Shown: piece by piece, positions 49,608-60,353 of the stretch
Position numbering within the stretch: the stretch's first letter is position 1
How the letters are laid out: the number at the start of each line of letters is the position of its first letter
From: Deltaproteobacteria bacterium
GTDB taxonomy: Bacteria > Myxococcota_A > Polyangia > DRWM01 > JAAZOP01
Length of the DNA stretch: 64,000 nucleotides
Assembly: GCA_016218765.1 (NCBI GenBank)
Contig: JACRCZ010000103.1
Span: 62,001-126,000, forward strand
Reading direction: 5' to 3'
Made by a program: the position numbers and the translations under genes
Notes under the pieces: generated by a model
What the model was told of the DNA's origin: nothing
Database searches by the model: none
What the model saw: only the letters and a program-made list of their open reading frames with translations

Positions 49608-51020
49608 TCATGGGATTGGCCAGGCCCATTCGAACAGCACGATGCCGAAGAGGATGGTGGCCGAGACGAGACCGGTCCGGGCCGCGGCCAGCGAGGGACC
49701 CGGGACGTCGCTCACCCACCAGCTTCCGCGGGCCGCGGCGACGACGAGCACCGCGAACATTACCGCGCCGATCGCGGCGGTACCGAGCAGCGGAACGGGC
49801 GCGAGCTGCGCGTGCCGGGCGAGGCGCTGGAGCGTCTGCACTCCCTGCGGGTCGTCGAGCGCCAGGGGCACGAACCCGGCCCACGCCGCGAGCTTCACCG
49901 CCGCCTTCGCGGCGTGCGCCACCGCGACGACGGGCGCCGCGCCCGTCGCGGCCGCGAGCAGCAGTCCGCGCAGGCCCGAGCGGTCCCCGGCGATCCGTCC
50001 CGCGGTCACGACCACGCACCAGAGCGCCGCCGGAAACAGGGCCAGGAACCACAAGGCCTCGATCCAACCGAAGCCCACCGCCGGCACGAGCGTGCCGAGG
50101 CGCGCCGGCAGCGCGTGGAAGTGGTCATCGAGCCAGCGCACCTCGCCGATCGCCTCGTGCGCGACGAAACCCGTCGCGATCGCGACGAACGCGGCCTCGA
50201 CCGGACGCAGCAACGCCCGGCCGCGCACCGGTGCGTCCTGCGGCACCGCACCCCAACCGAGGTTGCGCTTGGGGCAGGTCTTCGCGCACTGGAGGCAGAG
50301 CACGCAACCGTCCGATGGCTGCCGCGCGAAAGGCGCGATCCGCGACGGGCAACCGCGCCGGTCCAGCCGGGGCAGCCGCTCCGGAGCGACGCAGTCCCGC
50401 GTGCCGCAGCTCTCGCACACCGCCGGGTCCAGCGTGTCGAGTTGCAGCGCCGTGTAGCGGCCGTAGACCGAAAGCAGCGGCGCCGCCGGGCAGAACGCGC
50501 GGCAGAACGACCGCGGATGGCGGAAGAGCAGCCCGCTGAGGACCGCGAGACCGAGCACGGCGAGGATCATCAGCGCCGTGAGGTGAGGCGAGCGGTGCAG
50601 CGAGAGGCCGGCGACCAGCACCTGCAGCACGACGTACCCCAGGACCGCCAGCCAGCCCGCACCCAGGACGCGGCCCAAGGGGAGCCGCGGCCACCCCACT
50701 CTCCGGGCGGCGACGTCGGTCAGGCGCTGGACCAGCTCCAACGGACACACCGTGCACCAGACACGACCCAGGAGAAGTGCACCCAGGATCATCCCCGGCC
50801 ACCACAGACCCCAGACGAGGAGCGTGGTGAGGTTGGTCCGGCGCAACACCAGCAGGTCCGCGTCGGAAGCTCCGACGCCCACGCCAAGGCCGTTGCCGGC
50901 CAGCCAGAAGGCGGCTGCGAGTGTCACGGCCTGGAGCAGCAAGGGGAACCCGATCCATCGAACGACCGTCCGCACCGGCGCCCAACCGAGGAGGTCGAAT
51001 CGCAAGCGCCGCCCGGTCAT
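49608..51020 (-). CDS. polytopic membrane protein with ferredoxin-type Fe-S clusters (NapH/NosR-like)
   Basis: 470 residues, with about nine hydrophobic helices. Cys motifs: CTVCPLELV after the second helix, CRAFCPAAPLL, and CESCGTRDC with CVLCLQCAKTCPKRNL between helices, which are two 4Fe-4S-type sets. Proteins like this (NapH, NosR, MauN) pass quinol electrons to periplasmic partners. An SD-like AAGCGGCAGG precedes the ATG. It is the first gene of the unit that continues with the haem-sensing kinase (95 bases) and the sigma-54 activator, and is divergent from the multihaem cytochromes, so it may be the quinol-side electron donor to them. Confidence 0.75.
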   Translation of the reverse strand: MTGRRLRFDLLGWAPVRTVVRWIGFPLLLQAVTLAAAFWLAGNGLGVGVGASDADLLVLRRTNLTTLLVWGLWWPGMILGALLLGRVWCTVCPLELVQRLTDVAARRVGWPRLPLGRVLGAGWLAVLGYVVLQVLVAGLSLHRSPHLTALMILAVLGLAVLSGLLFRHPRSFCRAFCPAAPLLSVYGRYTALQLDTLDPAVCESCGTRDCVAPERLPRLDRRGCPSRIAPFARQPSDGCVLCLQCAKTCPKRNLGWGAVPQDAPVRGRALLRPVEAAFVAIATGFVAHEAIGEVRWLDDHFHALPARLGTLVPAVGFGWIEALWFLALFPAALWCVVVTAGRIAGDRSGLRGLLLAAATGAAPVVAVAHAAKAAVKLAAWAGFVPLALDDPQGVQTLQRLARHAQLAPVPLLGTAAIGAVMFAVLVVAAARGSWWVSDVPGPSLAAARTGLVSATILFGIVLFEWAWPIP

Positions 51021-51626
51021 CCTGCCGCTTCCACGGCGCTCCCGCTGTCGATCCCGGATCGAGGCATCGTGCCCTGCCTTCCCGCCGCCGCTGCGTTCGT
51101 GCGGTTTCGGCGCTGCCACCCCACCGTCCGCCGTGCATCGACCGGACCAAGGACGCGACGGCCGCTGGCGCCGGGACGTGTGGAAGCCAACCCACGGGGG
51201 AAACATGCGGCAATTCGTTGCGGCTTGGCGCTGGACGCATGCCCCGGCGATCGAGCGCCGTTGCCCAGGGTGACCGGCTCCGGTCAGCCCTCGCCGCATT
51301 GCCGGAGGCGAGGACCCCGGGACGGCGGGCCGACGGAGTCGGAACCATCCGGAAGGAGGCGAATCGTTCCGGGTGTCGGGAGGCGACCGGAATCGGCCAG
51401 CGCCGGACGGCGCGGTGACGGTTTCCGGTCAGCAAGCGCGGCGACTGCCGGTGTTGTGGAATGCATCGGATTCGCCTCCGCCGGGGCGTCTTGGTGGCGT
51501 CCTGACACCGCACGACCAGCGGCTCCGACACAATGGGAGCATCGTGACCCGGTGGAGGATCTCGCGACCGGCGCGGAATGACACTCGGCCGGCGTGAGCG
51601 AGGCAGGTGGCGGCGTCCGCGTCGTG

Positions 51627-51642
51627 CGGCATGGTCGTTGCT
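51627..51642 (+). promoter_or_regulatory. sigma-54 promoter of the nine-haem cytochrome gene
   Basis: CGGCATGGTCGTTGCT, with GG-N10-GC spacing and the -12 element TTGCT. It is identical to the promoter at 53879-53894 except for two bases. Predicted transcription start near 51654, giving a leader of about 115 bases before the ATG at 51768. Confidence 0.75.
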
Positions 51643-51665
51643 CTTGGCCGATGGCGATTCCGGGG

Positions 51666-51685
51666 GCGGATCGAATCCGATCCGC
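51666..51685 (+). other. leader hairpin of the nine-haem cytochrome transcript
   Basis: GCGGATCG-AATC-CGATCCGC is a perfect 8-bp stem with a 4-base loop, 12 bases after the predicted sigma-54 transcription start. A second stem, CCGGCAC-GG-GTGCCGG, is at 51729-51744. They may affect message stability or translation; no riboswitch class was recognised. Confidence 0.4.
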
Positions 51686-51767
51686 GGGGGACACCGAGGT
51701 GCCGGGTTTTTCGGGGAAGTCGGCGTGTCCGGCACGGGTGCCGGAGCGCGGAAGAGGAGGGCAATCG

Positions 51768-53732
51768 ATGAAGGGAATCCGGCACGGAGGCGGGATGGCG
51801 ATGTTGGTCGCGCTGGGCGCGGCGGTGGCGGCTTGCGACGGACCGGCAGGACCGGCGGGCGAGGCGGGGACTCCGGGCCTTGCCGCCTGGGATTTGAACG
51901 GCAACGGCGAGTGCGACCTTGCCGCCGAGGACACGAACGGCGACGGCGAATGCACGACGGAGGACGCCCGGGGCGAGCCCGGCGATCCCGGCGATCCCGG
52001 CGATCCCGGCGATCCGGGCGCCGCCTGCTGGGATCTCGACGGGAGCGGCACGTGCGAGGCCGCGACCGAGGACATGGATGGTGACGGCGATTGCACGGCC
52101 GCGGACTGCCGCGGCCCCGCCGGCGTCGCGGCGTGGGATCTCGACGGCGACGGCGAGTGCGACGAGGCGACCGAGGACGCCAACGGCGACGGCGACTGCA
52201 CGGTCGCGGACGCGCGCGGCGGCGACGGCACGCCGGGGACCGCGGGGGTCGCCTGCTGGGACCTCGACGCCAACGGCGGCTGCGACGTGGCGACCGAGGA
52301 CCCCAACGGCGACGGCGACTGCGACATCGCCGACTGCATGGGCCTGCCCGGCACCCCCTGCTGGGACCTCGACGCCAGCGGCGCGTGCGATCCGGCGACC
52401 GAGGACGCCAACGGGGACGGCGGCTGCGACGCCATCGACTGCAACGCGACGATCGCGGAGGCCGAGTATGTCGGGTCGTCCGAGATCTGCGGCGCATGTC
52501 ACATGAACGAGTACCAGAAGCTCATCGACTCCGGCCACCCGTTCAAGCTCAACCCGGTGGTCGGCGGCGTCGTCCAGGACAACGTCGATCCCGCGTCGCT
52601 CGGCATCACCGGCTGGAGCAGCCGCGTCGCCGCGAACCTGGCTTCCGTGACGGACGCCGACCTGCCCTACGGGCTGACGTGGAACGACCTCAGCTACGTC
52701 ATCGGCGGCTGGGGCTGGAAGGCGCGCTTCATGGACTCCGTGGGCCAGATCGCGCGAACCGGCGACGGCACCGTCACCCCGGCGGACACCGTGCAGTACA
52801 ACCTCCCCAACTCGGACCTGAACTTCGCCACCGCGGCGTGGGGCAACTGGAACGCGACCGGCTCCGCCACGCGGCAGAACTACGACTGCGGCCCGTGCCA
52901 CACGACCGGCTACGACCGGACGGCGACGCCCCCGGCCGGCATGACCGGCCTCGTCGGCTACTGGTCCCAGCCGGGCGTCCACTGCGAGGCGTGCCACGGA
53001 CCGGGCTCGATCCACGTCATGACCCGCTCCCCGGCCGACATCGTTGCCGACCGCTCGGGCTATGCCTGCGGCCGTTGCCACACGCGCGGCGCACCGGCGG
53101 GCATGGACGGGGTCGCCGTGGCTCCCGAGGTGATCGAGGCGAAGAACGGGTTCGTCGAGCACCACGAGCAGTACGACGAGCTGTGGAACGGCAAGCACCG
53201 CACGCTGGACTGCGTCGACTGCCACGACCCCCACGACTCCACGATGAACGGCACCGGCGTCACGGCATCCTGCGACCGCTGCCACTGGGACCAGACCGTG
53301 GGCTGGGCGTCGGCGAGCCCGACGCACGAGGGCGGCTTCCGGCACCCGCTGTACATGCCGTCCGCGGGCGGCCACGACATGTACACCACGGCCGGCACGT
53401 ACCCGTCGACCTGGGAGCGGATCGAGTGCACCGACTGCCACATGTCGGGAACGGCCAAGTCGGCGCGCAACGTGGGCAACGCCGCCGACGTCCACACCCA
53501 CACCTTCGCCATCGCGGTCGACCCGAGCGTGACCTACCTCGCAGGCTCGACCGCGACGTCGGTCACCACCCCGGCCGTGACGCTGGACTTCGCCTGCGCG
53601 AGCTGCCACGCGTCGAACGGTCCGCGCACCGCGTCGTGCCGCGCCTGCCACACCGGCACCGTCGCGCACGCCTTCCCGCAGCTCCCCGCCGTCGCCGACG
53701 ACCTGCGCGCCGGCTCCACCGTCGTTCACTGA
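51768..53732 (+). CDS. nine-haem cytochrome lipoprotein with collagen-like and EF-hand-like repeats
   Basis: 654 residues, GAGGAGG site. Lipobox AVAAC (Cys23), a short collagen-like [13 protein letters not shown] stretch, then five repeats of about 38 residues (near 40-235) with the pattern WDLDGDGECDEATEDANGDG, each holding two DxDxDG loops like EF-hands, joined by Gly-Pro-rich spacers. From residue 241 to 625 there are nine CxxCH motifs (CGACH, CGPCH, CEACH, CGRCH, CVDCH, CDRCH, CTDCH, CASCH, CRACH). It is probably a surface electron-transfer lipoprotein in which calcium orders the stalk. The calcium-binding/cytochrome combination is not a family I can name. Confidence 0.85.
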   Translation: MKGIRHGGGMAMLVALGAAVAACDGPAGPAGEAGTPGLAAWDLNGNGECDLAAEDTNGDGECTTEDARGEPGDPGDPGDPGDPGAACWDLDGSGTCEAATEDMDGDGDCTAADCRGPAGVAAWDLDGDGECDEATEDANGDGDCTVADARGGDGTPGTAGVACWDLDANGGCDVATEDPNGDGDCDIADCMGLPGTPCWDLDASGACDPATEDANGDGGCDAIDCNATIAEAEYVGSSEICGACHMNEYQKLIDSGHPFKLNPVVGGVVQDNVDPASLGITGWSSRVAANLASVTDADLPYGLTWNDLSYVIGGWGWKARFMDSVGQIARTGDGTVTPADTVQYNLPNSDLNFATAAWGNWNATGSATRQNYDCGPCHTTGYDRTATPPAGMTGLVGYWSQPGVHCEACHGPGSIHVMTRSPADIVADRSGYACGRCHTRGAPAGMDGVAVAPEVIEAKNGFVEHHEQYDELWNGKHRTLDCVDCHDPHDSTMNGTGVTASCDRCHWDQTVGWASASPTHEGGFRHPLYMPSAGGHDMYTTAGTYPSTWERIECTDCHMSGTAKSARNVGNAADVHTHTFAIAVDPSVTYLAGSTATSVTTPAVTLDFACASCHASNGPRTASCRACHTGTVAHAFPQLPAVADDLRAGSTVVH

Positions 53733-53878
53733 TTCCTGCCCCGCTCCTGTCTCACGGACCGTACGCACTGTCCCGCCGAGACGGCCGGAGTTGTCTTGCT
53801 GACTAGTCGGGTCGGGATTCATGCTTCGTCGAAGGCTGTCCTTCCGCATGGTTTGCGCGGATGAAGATGCTTTGGACG

Positions 53879-53894
53879 TGGCACGGTCGTTGCT
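53879..53894 (+). promoter_or_regulatory. consensus sigma-54 promoter of the eight-haem cytochrome gene
   Basis: TGGCACGGTCGTTGCT matches the full -24/-12 consensus (TGGCACG-N4-TTGCW) with correct spacing. Predicted start near 53905, about 89 bases before the ATG. The rest of the 261-base gap 53733-53993 shows no gene. Confidence 0.85.
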
Positions 53895-53939
53895 GAGGGA
53901 GCGGCAGGAGCGGAAGCTCGGTCCGACATCGGTTCGTGA

Positions 53940-55907
<1,968 letters not shown>

Positions 55908-55983
55908 GCGAGGCTGCGCCTCGGACCGACGAGCCGTGGTGCACGGGGTCGTGGTGTCTGATCCTTGTTCGCGAGTCGGGAAT

Positions 55984-56023
55984 GGGAGAGGTGGAGAGTC
56001 CCTTCGACTTCGCTCAGGGCAGG
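55984..56023. repeat. dispersed repeat families D-like and B between the cytochrome and EthD genes
   Basis: GAGAGGTGGAGAG (55986-55998) runs into CCCTTCGACTTCGCTCAGGG (56000-56019). They lie in the 133-base gap between convergent genes. Confidence 0.65.
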
Positions 56024-56040
56024 TCGGCTGGAGAGGTGCT

Positions 56041-56733
56041 TCAGCTCTTGAGCCAGTACTCGGCGACGTACCAGCTTGCCAGGGTGCGCAGGTCGAGGAA
56101 GCCCTGGATGTCGAGGGCGACGCGGAGCATGTTGAGCGGCATCCAGGGGAGGCCGCCGAAGAACCGGAACGGGTTGGTCAGGTCTTGCGCGGGGCGGAAG
56201 TGCTCTTCGACGATGCCGTCGAGCGCCGGCGAACCGGGGACGACGGGCGAGTGGACGACGTTGCGGACGTAGCACCAGAGCGGGTGGATGCGCAGCGAGA
56301 GGGGCGAGTGGCCGTCGAACCAGCGCCGGAAGAACTCGGCGTCGCCGAGGCCTTTCTTGCGCGACAGGAGGGTGAGCAGGCCGGCGCCGGGCGTCCGCGC
56401 CTGGTCGGGCCAGTCGCGCGCGTACGCGCGCGGGTATGATTCGTCCACCCGGTAGCCGGTGACGGCGCCCAGGCCCGCGGCGCGGGCGGCGTCGGCCCAC
56501 GCGGCCGCGGCACCGTCGCCGTCGTCGTCGGTCCAGACCGAGATCAGCGCCAGTGGCGTGCGTCGGAAGGGAATGACCGACAGCCGCGGCGGCGTGTCCG
56601 CGGTGAACGTCAGCTTGAGCCGCGCGGGCGAGAGCGCCAACAGCCGCGGCGCAAGCTGGATCAGCACGTCGGCCCCGAAGGCATCCAGGGGCCGGCGCTC
56701 GGGACCGCGAACCAGGTACTGGAGCTTCTTCAT
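56041..56733 (-). CDS. EthD-domain-like (dimeric alpha/beta barrel) protein
   Basis: 230 residues from the ATG at 56733, chosen because earlier in-frame sequence runs into a repeat. DAEFFRRWFDGHSPLSLRIHP near 134-154 matches the EthD/ABM signature of a small ferredoxin-like domain. A possible second copy of the fold precedes it (residues 30-95). It has no signal peptide. EthD-like proteins act in degradation or as ligand-binding partners of oxygenases; here it is beside a steroid/3-beta-HSD-like reductase, so a role with a hydrophobic lipid is possible. Confidence 0.6.
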   Translation of the reverse strand: MKKLQYLVRGPERRPLDAFGADVLIQLAPRLLALSPARLKLTFTADTPPRLSVIPFRRTPLALISVWTDDDGDGAAAAWADAARAAGLGAVTGYRVDESYPRAYARDWPDQARTPGAGLLTLLSRKKGLGDAEFFRRWFDGHSPLSLRIHPLWCYVRNVVHSPVVPGSPALDGIVEEHFRPAQDLTNPFRFFGGLPWMPLNMLRVALDIQGFLDLRTLASWYVAEYWLKS

Positions 56734-56741
56734 CGTCGCAC

Positions 56742-56780
56742 GCTCCACCTCTCCAGCCGACCTCCCCACCTCTCCACGTC
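56742..56780. repeat. dispersed repeat family D (CTCCACCT units) upstream of the EthD-like gene
   Basis: Three CTCCACC/CTCCAGCC units in the 155-base divergent gap between the EthD-like gene (minus) and the 3-beta-HSD-like gene (plus). Compare 35051-35077 and 38961-38990. Confidence 0.55.
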
Positions 56781-56888
56781 CGGCCGGCCGTGCGTTCTTG
56801 AGCTCCGCAGGCCGCGGAAGTTGAACACTCCCCACCTCATGCTCTATGAACCTCCCGCGGGGAACGGGGTGCGAGAGGGATTTGGGGA

Positions 56889-57968
56889 ATGAGCGTCGGG
56901 CAGTCGTCGGCGGGGCCGGTCGTGGTCGTGACGGGGGGGGCGGGTTTCCTGGGGCAGGCGCTCGTGCGCGAGCTGCGCAAGCCGGCCGCGGAGGCGGTGC
57001 TGCGGCCGAGCGAGATCCGTGTTCTCGACATCCGCCCGGCGCCGCCCGGGCATTCCGGGGTGACGTTCGTGCGCGGCGACGTGCTGGAGCCGGAAGATCT
57101 GCGGCGCGCGTTCGCCGGTGCCGACGTCGTGTTCCATCTGGCGGCGCTGATCGACTGGGGGCAGAACCCCGCGGAGCGCGTGCACGCGGTCAACGCGACG
57201 GGGACGCGCAACGTGATCGCGGCGTGTCGTGCCGCGGGGGTGCCGGCCCTGGTCGCGACCAGCAGCCTGGATGTGATCTACGCCGGCCATTCGCTCCACG
57301 ACGTCGACGAGACGACTCCGTATCCGGCCTCCTACCCCAGCGCGTACTGCGCGAGCAAGGCCGAGGCCGAGCGGGCGGTGCGGGAGGCCGACGGCACGGT
57401 GGTCGAGGGTGGCCCGCGTCTCCGGACGATCGTCGTGCGGCCGGGCTCGATCTGGGGCGAAAACGATCCTTACCATGTGGGGGCGATGCTCGAGCTGGCC
57501 CGTCGCGGACCGGTCGTGCGCCTGGGGCGCGAGTCGGCGCCGACGCACTTCACGTACGTCGGCAACGTGGCCCACGCGGTGGCGCTGGCGGGGAAGGCGC
57601 TCCGCGAGGGGTCCGCGGAGGCGGCGGGGCAGGTGTACTTCGTGAGCGACTTCCCGCCGAGGAACTTCTTCGATCACCTGGAGCCGATGGTGCGGGCGGC
57701 GGGGGGACGGATGCTGCCCAAGGCGCTGGCGTTGCCGCGGGGGCCGATGCGCCTTGTGGGCCGGGCGCTGGAGCTGGCGGCGGAGGCGCTGCGGCCGATC
57801 GTGCCGTTCCGGCCGCTGTTCACGACGTTCAGCGTGGACTACGTGTGCAACACGTTCACGGTGCGGAGCGACAAGGCCGAGCGGCTGCTGGGGTACCGGC
57901 CGATCTACGGCGAGACGGAAGCGTACGAACGGACGCTCGCGGCGGTGCGGCGCGGCGCCGGGCGGTAG
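56889..57968 (+). CDS. NAD-dependent 3-beta-hydroxysteroid dehydrogenase/epimerase-family reductase
   Basis: 359 residues. Rossmann motif VVVTGGAGFLGQAL near 11-24, LAALIDWG (3-beta-HSD/isomerase-type) near 86-93, VATSSLDVIYAGH and the catalytic YCASKAEAE near 154-162 (YxxxK) are all present, followed by VVRPGSIWGENDPYHVGAML and FTYVGNVAHA. The family oxidises or reduces a hydroxyl on sterols, hopanoids or NDP-sugars; the HSD-type motifs favour a sterol/terpenoid-like substrate. The MMPL transporter starts 18 bases later. Confidence 0.85.
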   Translation: MSVGQSSAGPVVVVTGGAGFLGQALVRELRKPAAEAVLRPSEIRVLDIRPAPPGHSGVTFVRGDVLEPEDLRRAFAGADVVFHLAALIDWGQNPAERVHAVNATGTRNVIAACRAAGVPALVATSSLDVIYAGHSLHDVDETTPYPASYPSAYCASKAEAERAVREADGTVVEGGPRLRTIVVRPGSIWGENDPYHVGAMLELARRGPVVRLGRESAPTHFTYVGNVAHAVALAGKALREGSAEAAGQVYFVSDFPPRNFFDHLEPMVRAAGGRMLPKALALPRGPMRLVGRALELAAEALRPIVPFRPLFTTFSVDYVCNTFTVRSDKAERLLGYRPIYGETEAYERTLAAVRRGAGR

Positions 57969-57986
57969 CCGGCGCGGCGGGGGAAC

Positions 57987-60287
57987 ATGCTCGGACGCTG
58001 GCTGGTCGGCCTCACGCATTTCCTGCTCCGGCACCGGCTTGCCGTCCTCATCGTGTGGCTCGTTCCCCTGCCGTTGCTCGCGCACGGGTCGCTGCACGTG
58101 AGCGAGCGGCTGAAGTCGATCATCGTCTCGCGCGAGGGGGCGCCGTCGTCGGAGGTGGCGCGCCTCTTGGGCCGGGAGTTCCCGCGGCAGGCGCAGTTCG
58201 TCGCCGAGATCACCTTCCATGACCCGCGCTGGACGGCCGACGACAAGCCGTTCCGGGAGTCGCGCGACGTCGTTCACGAGGCGGTGCGGGGTCGGCCGTG
58301 CGTCAAGCTTCTGACGACGTGGCCGGAGCTGCCCCTGCGATCGATCTTCGTGTCTCCCGACGGCCACACGCAGCTCTCTCTGGTCGAGATCGTCGCGGCG
58401 CCGAACGAATTCGACACCGCCGAGCGCTGTGTGGTCGAGCTGCGCCGGATGATCCGCGAGGTGCGGGCGGGGCTGCCGCTGCCGGACCTCGAGCTGCTGG
58501 TCACAGGTCCTCCGGCGGTGGATCGCGACGTGGGGCGGTTGGTGCGCGAGGACACCCTGCGGGCCGAGGTGATCGTCGCGCTCGCCGGGCTGGTGCTCCT
58601 GGTGTGGGTTTTCCGCAGCGCCGCGGCCGCCTTCCTGCCCATCGTCACCGCGGGGTTGGGGATGATGACGTGCCTCACGGTCGTCTACTTCGTCGGCGCC
58701 GAGGTCCGGCTGTCGGTCTACGTCTCCACGGTCTCCACGATGACCGGCCTGGCGCTGGGCCTGGACTGGGCGCTGCTGTACGTCACGCGATTCCGCGAGG
58801 AGCGGGAGGCGGGCAAGCCGCCGGACGAGGCGCTGGCGGTCGCGGCGGGTACGGCCGGCCGCGCGGTCCTCGGCTCGGGCGGCCTGGTGCTGGTGGGTTT
58901 TTCGGGCCTGCTGGTGCCGGACGTGGATCTGTCGCGGTCGATCGGCCTGGCGGGGATGTTGACGGTCGTCTGCACCTTGCTCTCGACGCTGACGCTGACG
59001 CCGCCGTTGCTGTCGCTGCTCGGGCGCGGCATCGATTGGCCGCGCTGGGGCTGGTTCCGCGCGAGCCATGCCGCGGTGGACCGTTTCTGGGTGCGGTGGA
59101 GCCGGCTGGTGTTGCGCCGTCCGATTGTGCCGCTGCTGATCGGGGCGGCGATTGTCGTTCCGTTCGCCCCGCACCTGGCGTCGCTCGGCGTGCAGAATCC
59201 GCGGCACGAGGTCATACCGAAGGACCTCGAGGCGCGGCGCGGCCTGGATCGGCTGCTCGAGGTGGCGGACGAGGGGGCGTTGTACCCGATCATCGTGGTG
59301 TTGCACGCGGGGGACGGCCGGTCGTTCGAGGACAAGGGCCGGCAGCGCGAGGTGCTGCGCATCTTCGAGCGGCTGCGCGCGTGGCCCGAGGTCGGCAAGG
59401 TGCAGTCGGCTGACCTGCTGATGCCGCTGTCCTTCAACGTGTTCGGCGTGCGCCTGGGCTACGGCTTCGGCGACGGGTTCGCCGGGCGGTTCGTCGGCCG
59501 CAACGGCGACTATCTTTCGCTCAACGTGATGGCGCGCACGTCGGACGACCCGACGCTCTCGGCGCTGGTGGACAAGCTGGACCGCGAGCTGCCGGCGGTG
59601 CTGGCGGCGGAGTCTCCCGGTCTGACGGCGTTGGTGGGCGGGGCGCCGGCGCGCGATTCGGAGACGCGCGACGGCCTGCTGGGCGGCCTGCCGGCGATGA
59701 TTCCGCTCATCGGTGCCGCCGCGTTCGTGCTGATGGCCCTGTTGTTCCGTTCGCTGGTGATTCCGGTCAAGGCGCTCCTGCTCAACGCGGTGTCGCTGGC
59801 CACGGTCTTCGGCATCCTGGTCCTGGTCTTCCAGGAGGGCTGGGGGCTGACGCTGTTCGGCATCCACGGGTCCGCGGCGGCGGGCCTGAACTTCATCACG
59901 CCGGTGCTGCTGTTCTGCGTCCTGTTCGGGGTGTCGATGGACTACGAGGTGTTCCTCGTCGCGCGCATCCGCGAGGAGTATTTGGCGCGGACGCGTCCCG
60001 GCGACGCGCCGGCCGCCCTCAACGCGGCCCACCGGGAGGCGATCGCCGAGGGTCTTTCGCGGACCGGCGGGACGATCACCAACGCGGCGCTCGTGGCCTT
60101 CGTGACCTTCGCCGCGTTCCTTTCCGGGTCGTTGCGTCCGATGCAGGAGATGGGTTTCGCGCTGGCTGTCGCGGTCGCGCTGGACGCGACCCTGGTGCGG
60201 ATGATGCTGGTCCCCGCCATCCTGCACCTGCTGGGGCGGCATTCCTGGCTATGGCCGGGCCGGCGCGGGCGGTCGCACTCCGGTTGA
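57987..60287 (+). CDS. MMPL-family RND lipid transporter
   Basis: 766 residues. About twelve hydrophobic helices in two halves, with large periplasmic loops after helix 1 (residues 40-185) and helix 7 (390-550). MMPL signatures: SVYVSTVSTMTGLALGLDWALL near 245-266 and GVSMDYEVFLVARIREEY near 649-666, whose Asp-Tyr pairs relay protons. The family exports lipids such as hopanoids, sterols or mycolate-like molecules. Paired with the 3-beta-HSD-like reductase, it may modify and export a sterol or hopanoid to the outer membrane; this is inference from gene order. Confidence 0.9.
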   Translation: MLGRWLVGLTHFLLRHRLAVLIVWLVPLPLLAHGSLHVSERLKSIIVSREGAPSSEVARLLGREFPRQAQFVAEITFHDPRWTADDKPFRESRDVVHEAVRGRPCVKLLTTWPELPLRSIFVSPDGHTQLSLVEIVAAPNEFDTAERCVVELRRMIREVRAGLPLPDLELLVTGPPAVDRDVGRLVREDTLRAEVIVALAGLVLLVWVFRSAAAAFLPIVTAGLGMMTCLTVVYFVGAEVRLSVYVSTVSTMTGLALGLDWALLYVTRFREEREAGKPPDEALAVAAGTAGRAVLGSGGLVLVGFSGLLVPDVDLSRSIGLAGMLTVVCTLLSTLTLTPPLLSLLGRGIDWPRWGWFRASHAAVDRFWVRWSRLVLRRPIVPLLIGAAIVVPFAPHLASLGVQNPRHEVIPKDLEARRGLDRLLEVADEGALYPIIVVLHAGDGRSFEDKGRQREVLRIFERLRAWPEVGKVQSADLLMPLSFNVFGVRLGYGFGDGFAGRFVGRNGDYLSLNVMARTSDDPTLSALVDKLDRELPAVLAAESPGLTALVGGAPARDSETRDGLLGGLPAMIPLIGAAAFVLMALLFRSLVIPVKALLLNAVSLATVFGILVLVFQEGWGLTLFGIHGSAAAGLNFITPVLLFCVLFGVSMDYEVFLVARIREEYLARTRPGDAPAALNAAHREAIAEGLSRTGGTITNAALVAFVTFAAFLSGSLRPMQEMGFALAVAVALDATLVRMMLVPAILHLLGRHSWLWPGRRGRSHSG

Positions 60288-60353
60288 ATGCACCCGGGCT
60301 GAGCGCAACCTCGGATCCTCAAGCCAGTCAACATCGGCCGATCCTCGGACCGA

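Larger units (their letters stand above)
51021..51767. other. 747-bp divergent control region without a convincing gene
   Basis: Six frames contain only short, shadow-like ORFs. The region separates the membrane Fe-S gene (minus) and the nine-haem cytochrome (plus). It contains the sigma-54 promoter at 51627-51642 and two leader hairpins (51666-51685, 51729-51744). No sigma-54 site was found for the minus-strand unit. Confidence 0.6.

Noticed and set aside
51594-51767. Upstream start at 51594 for the nine-haem cytochrome
   Set aside because: It precedes the predicted sigma-54 transcription start, and the ATG at 51768 has a good SD and signal peptide.
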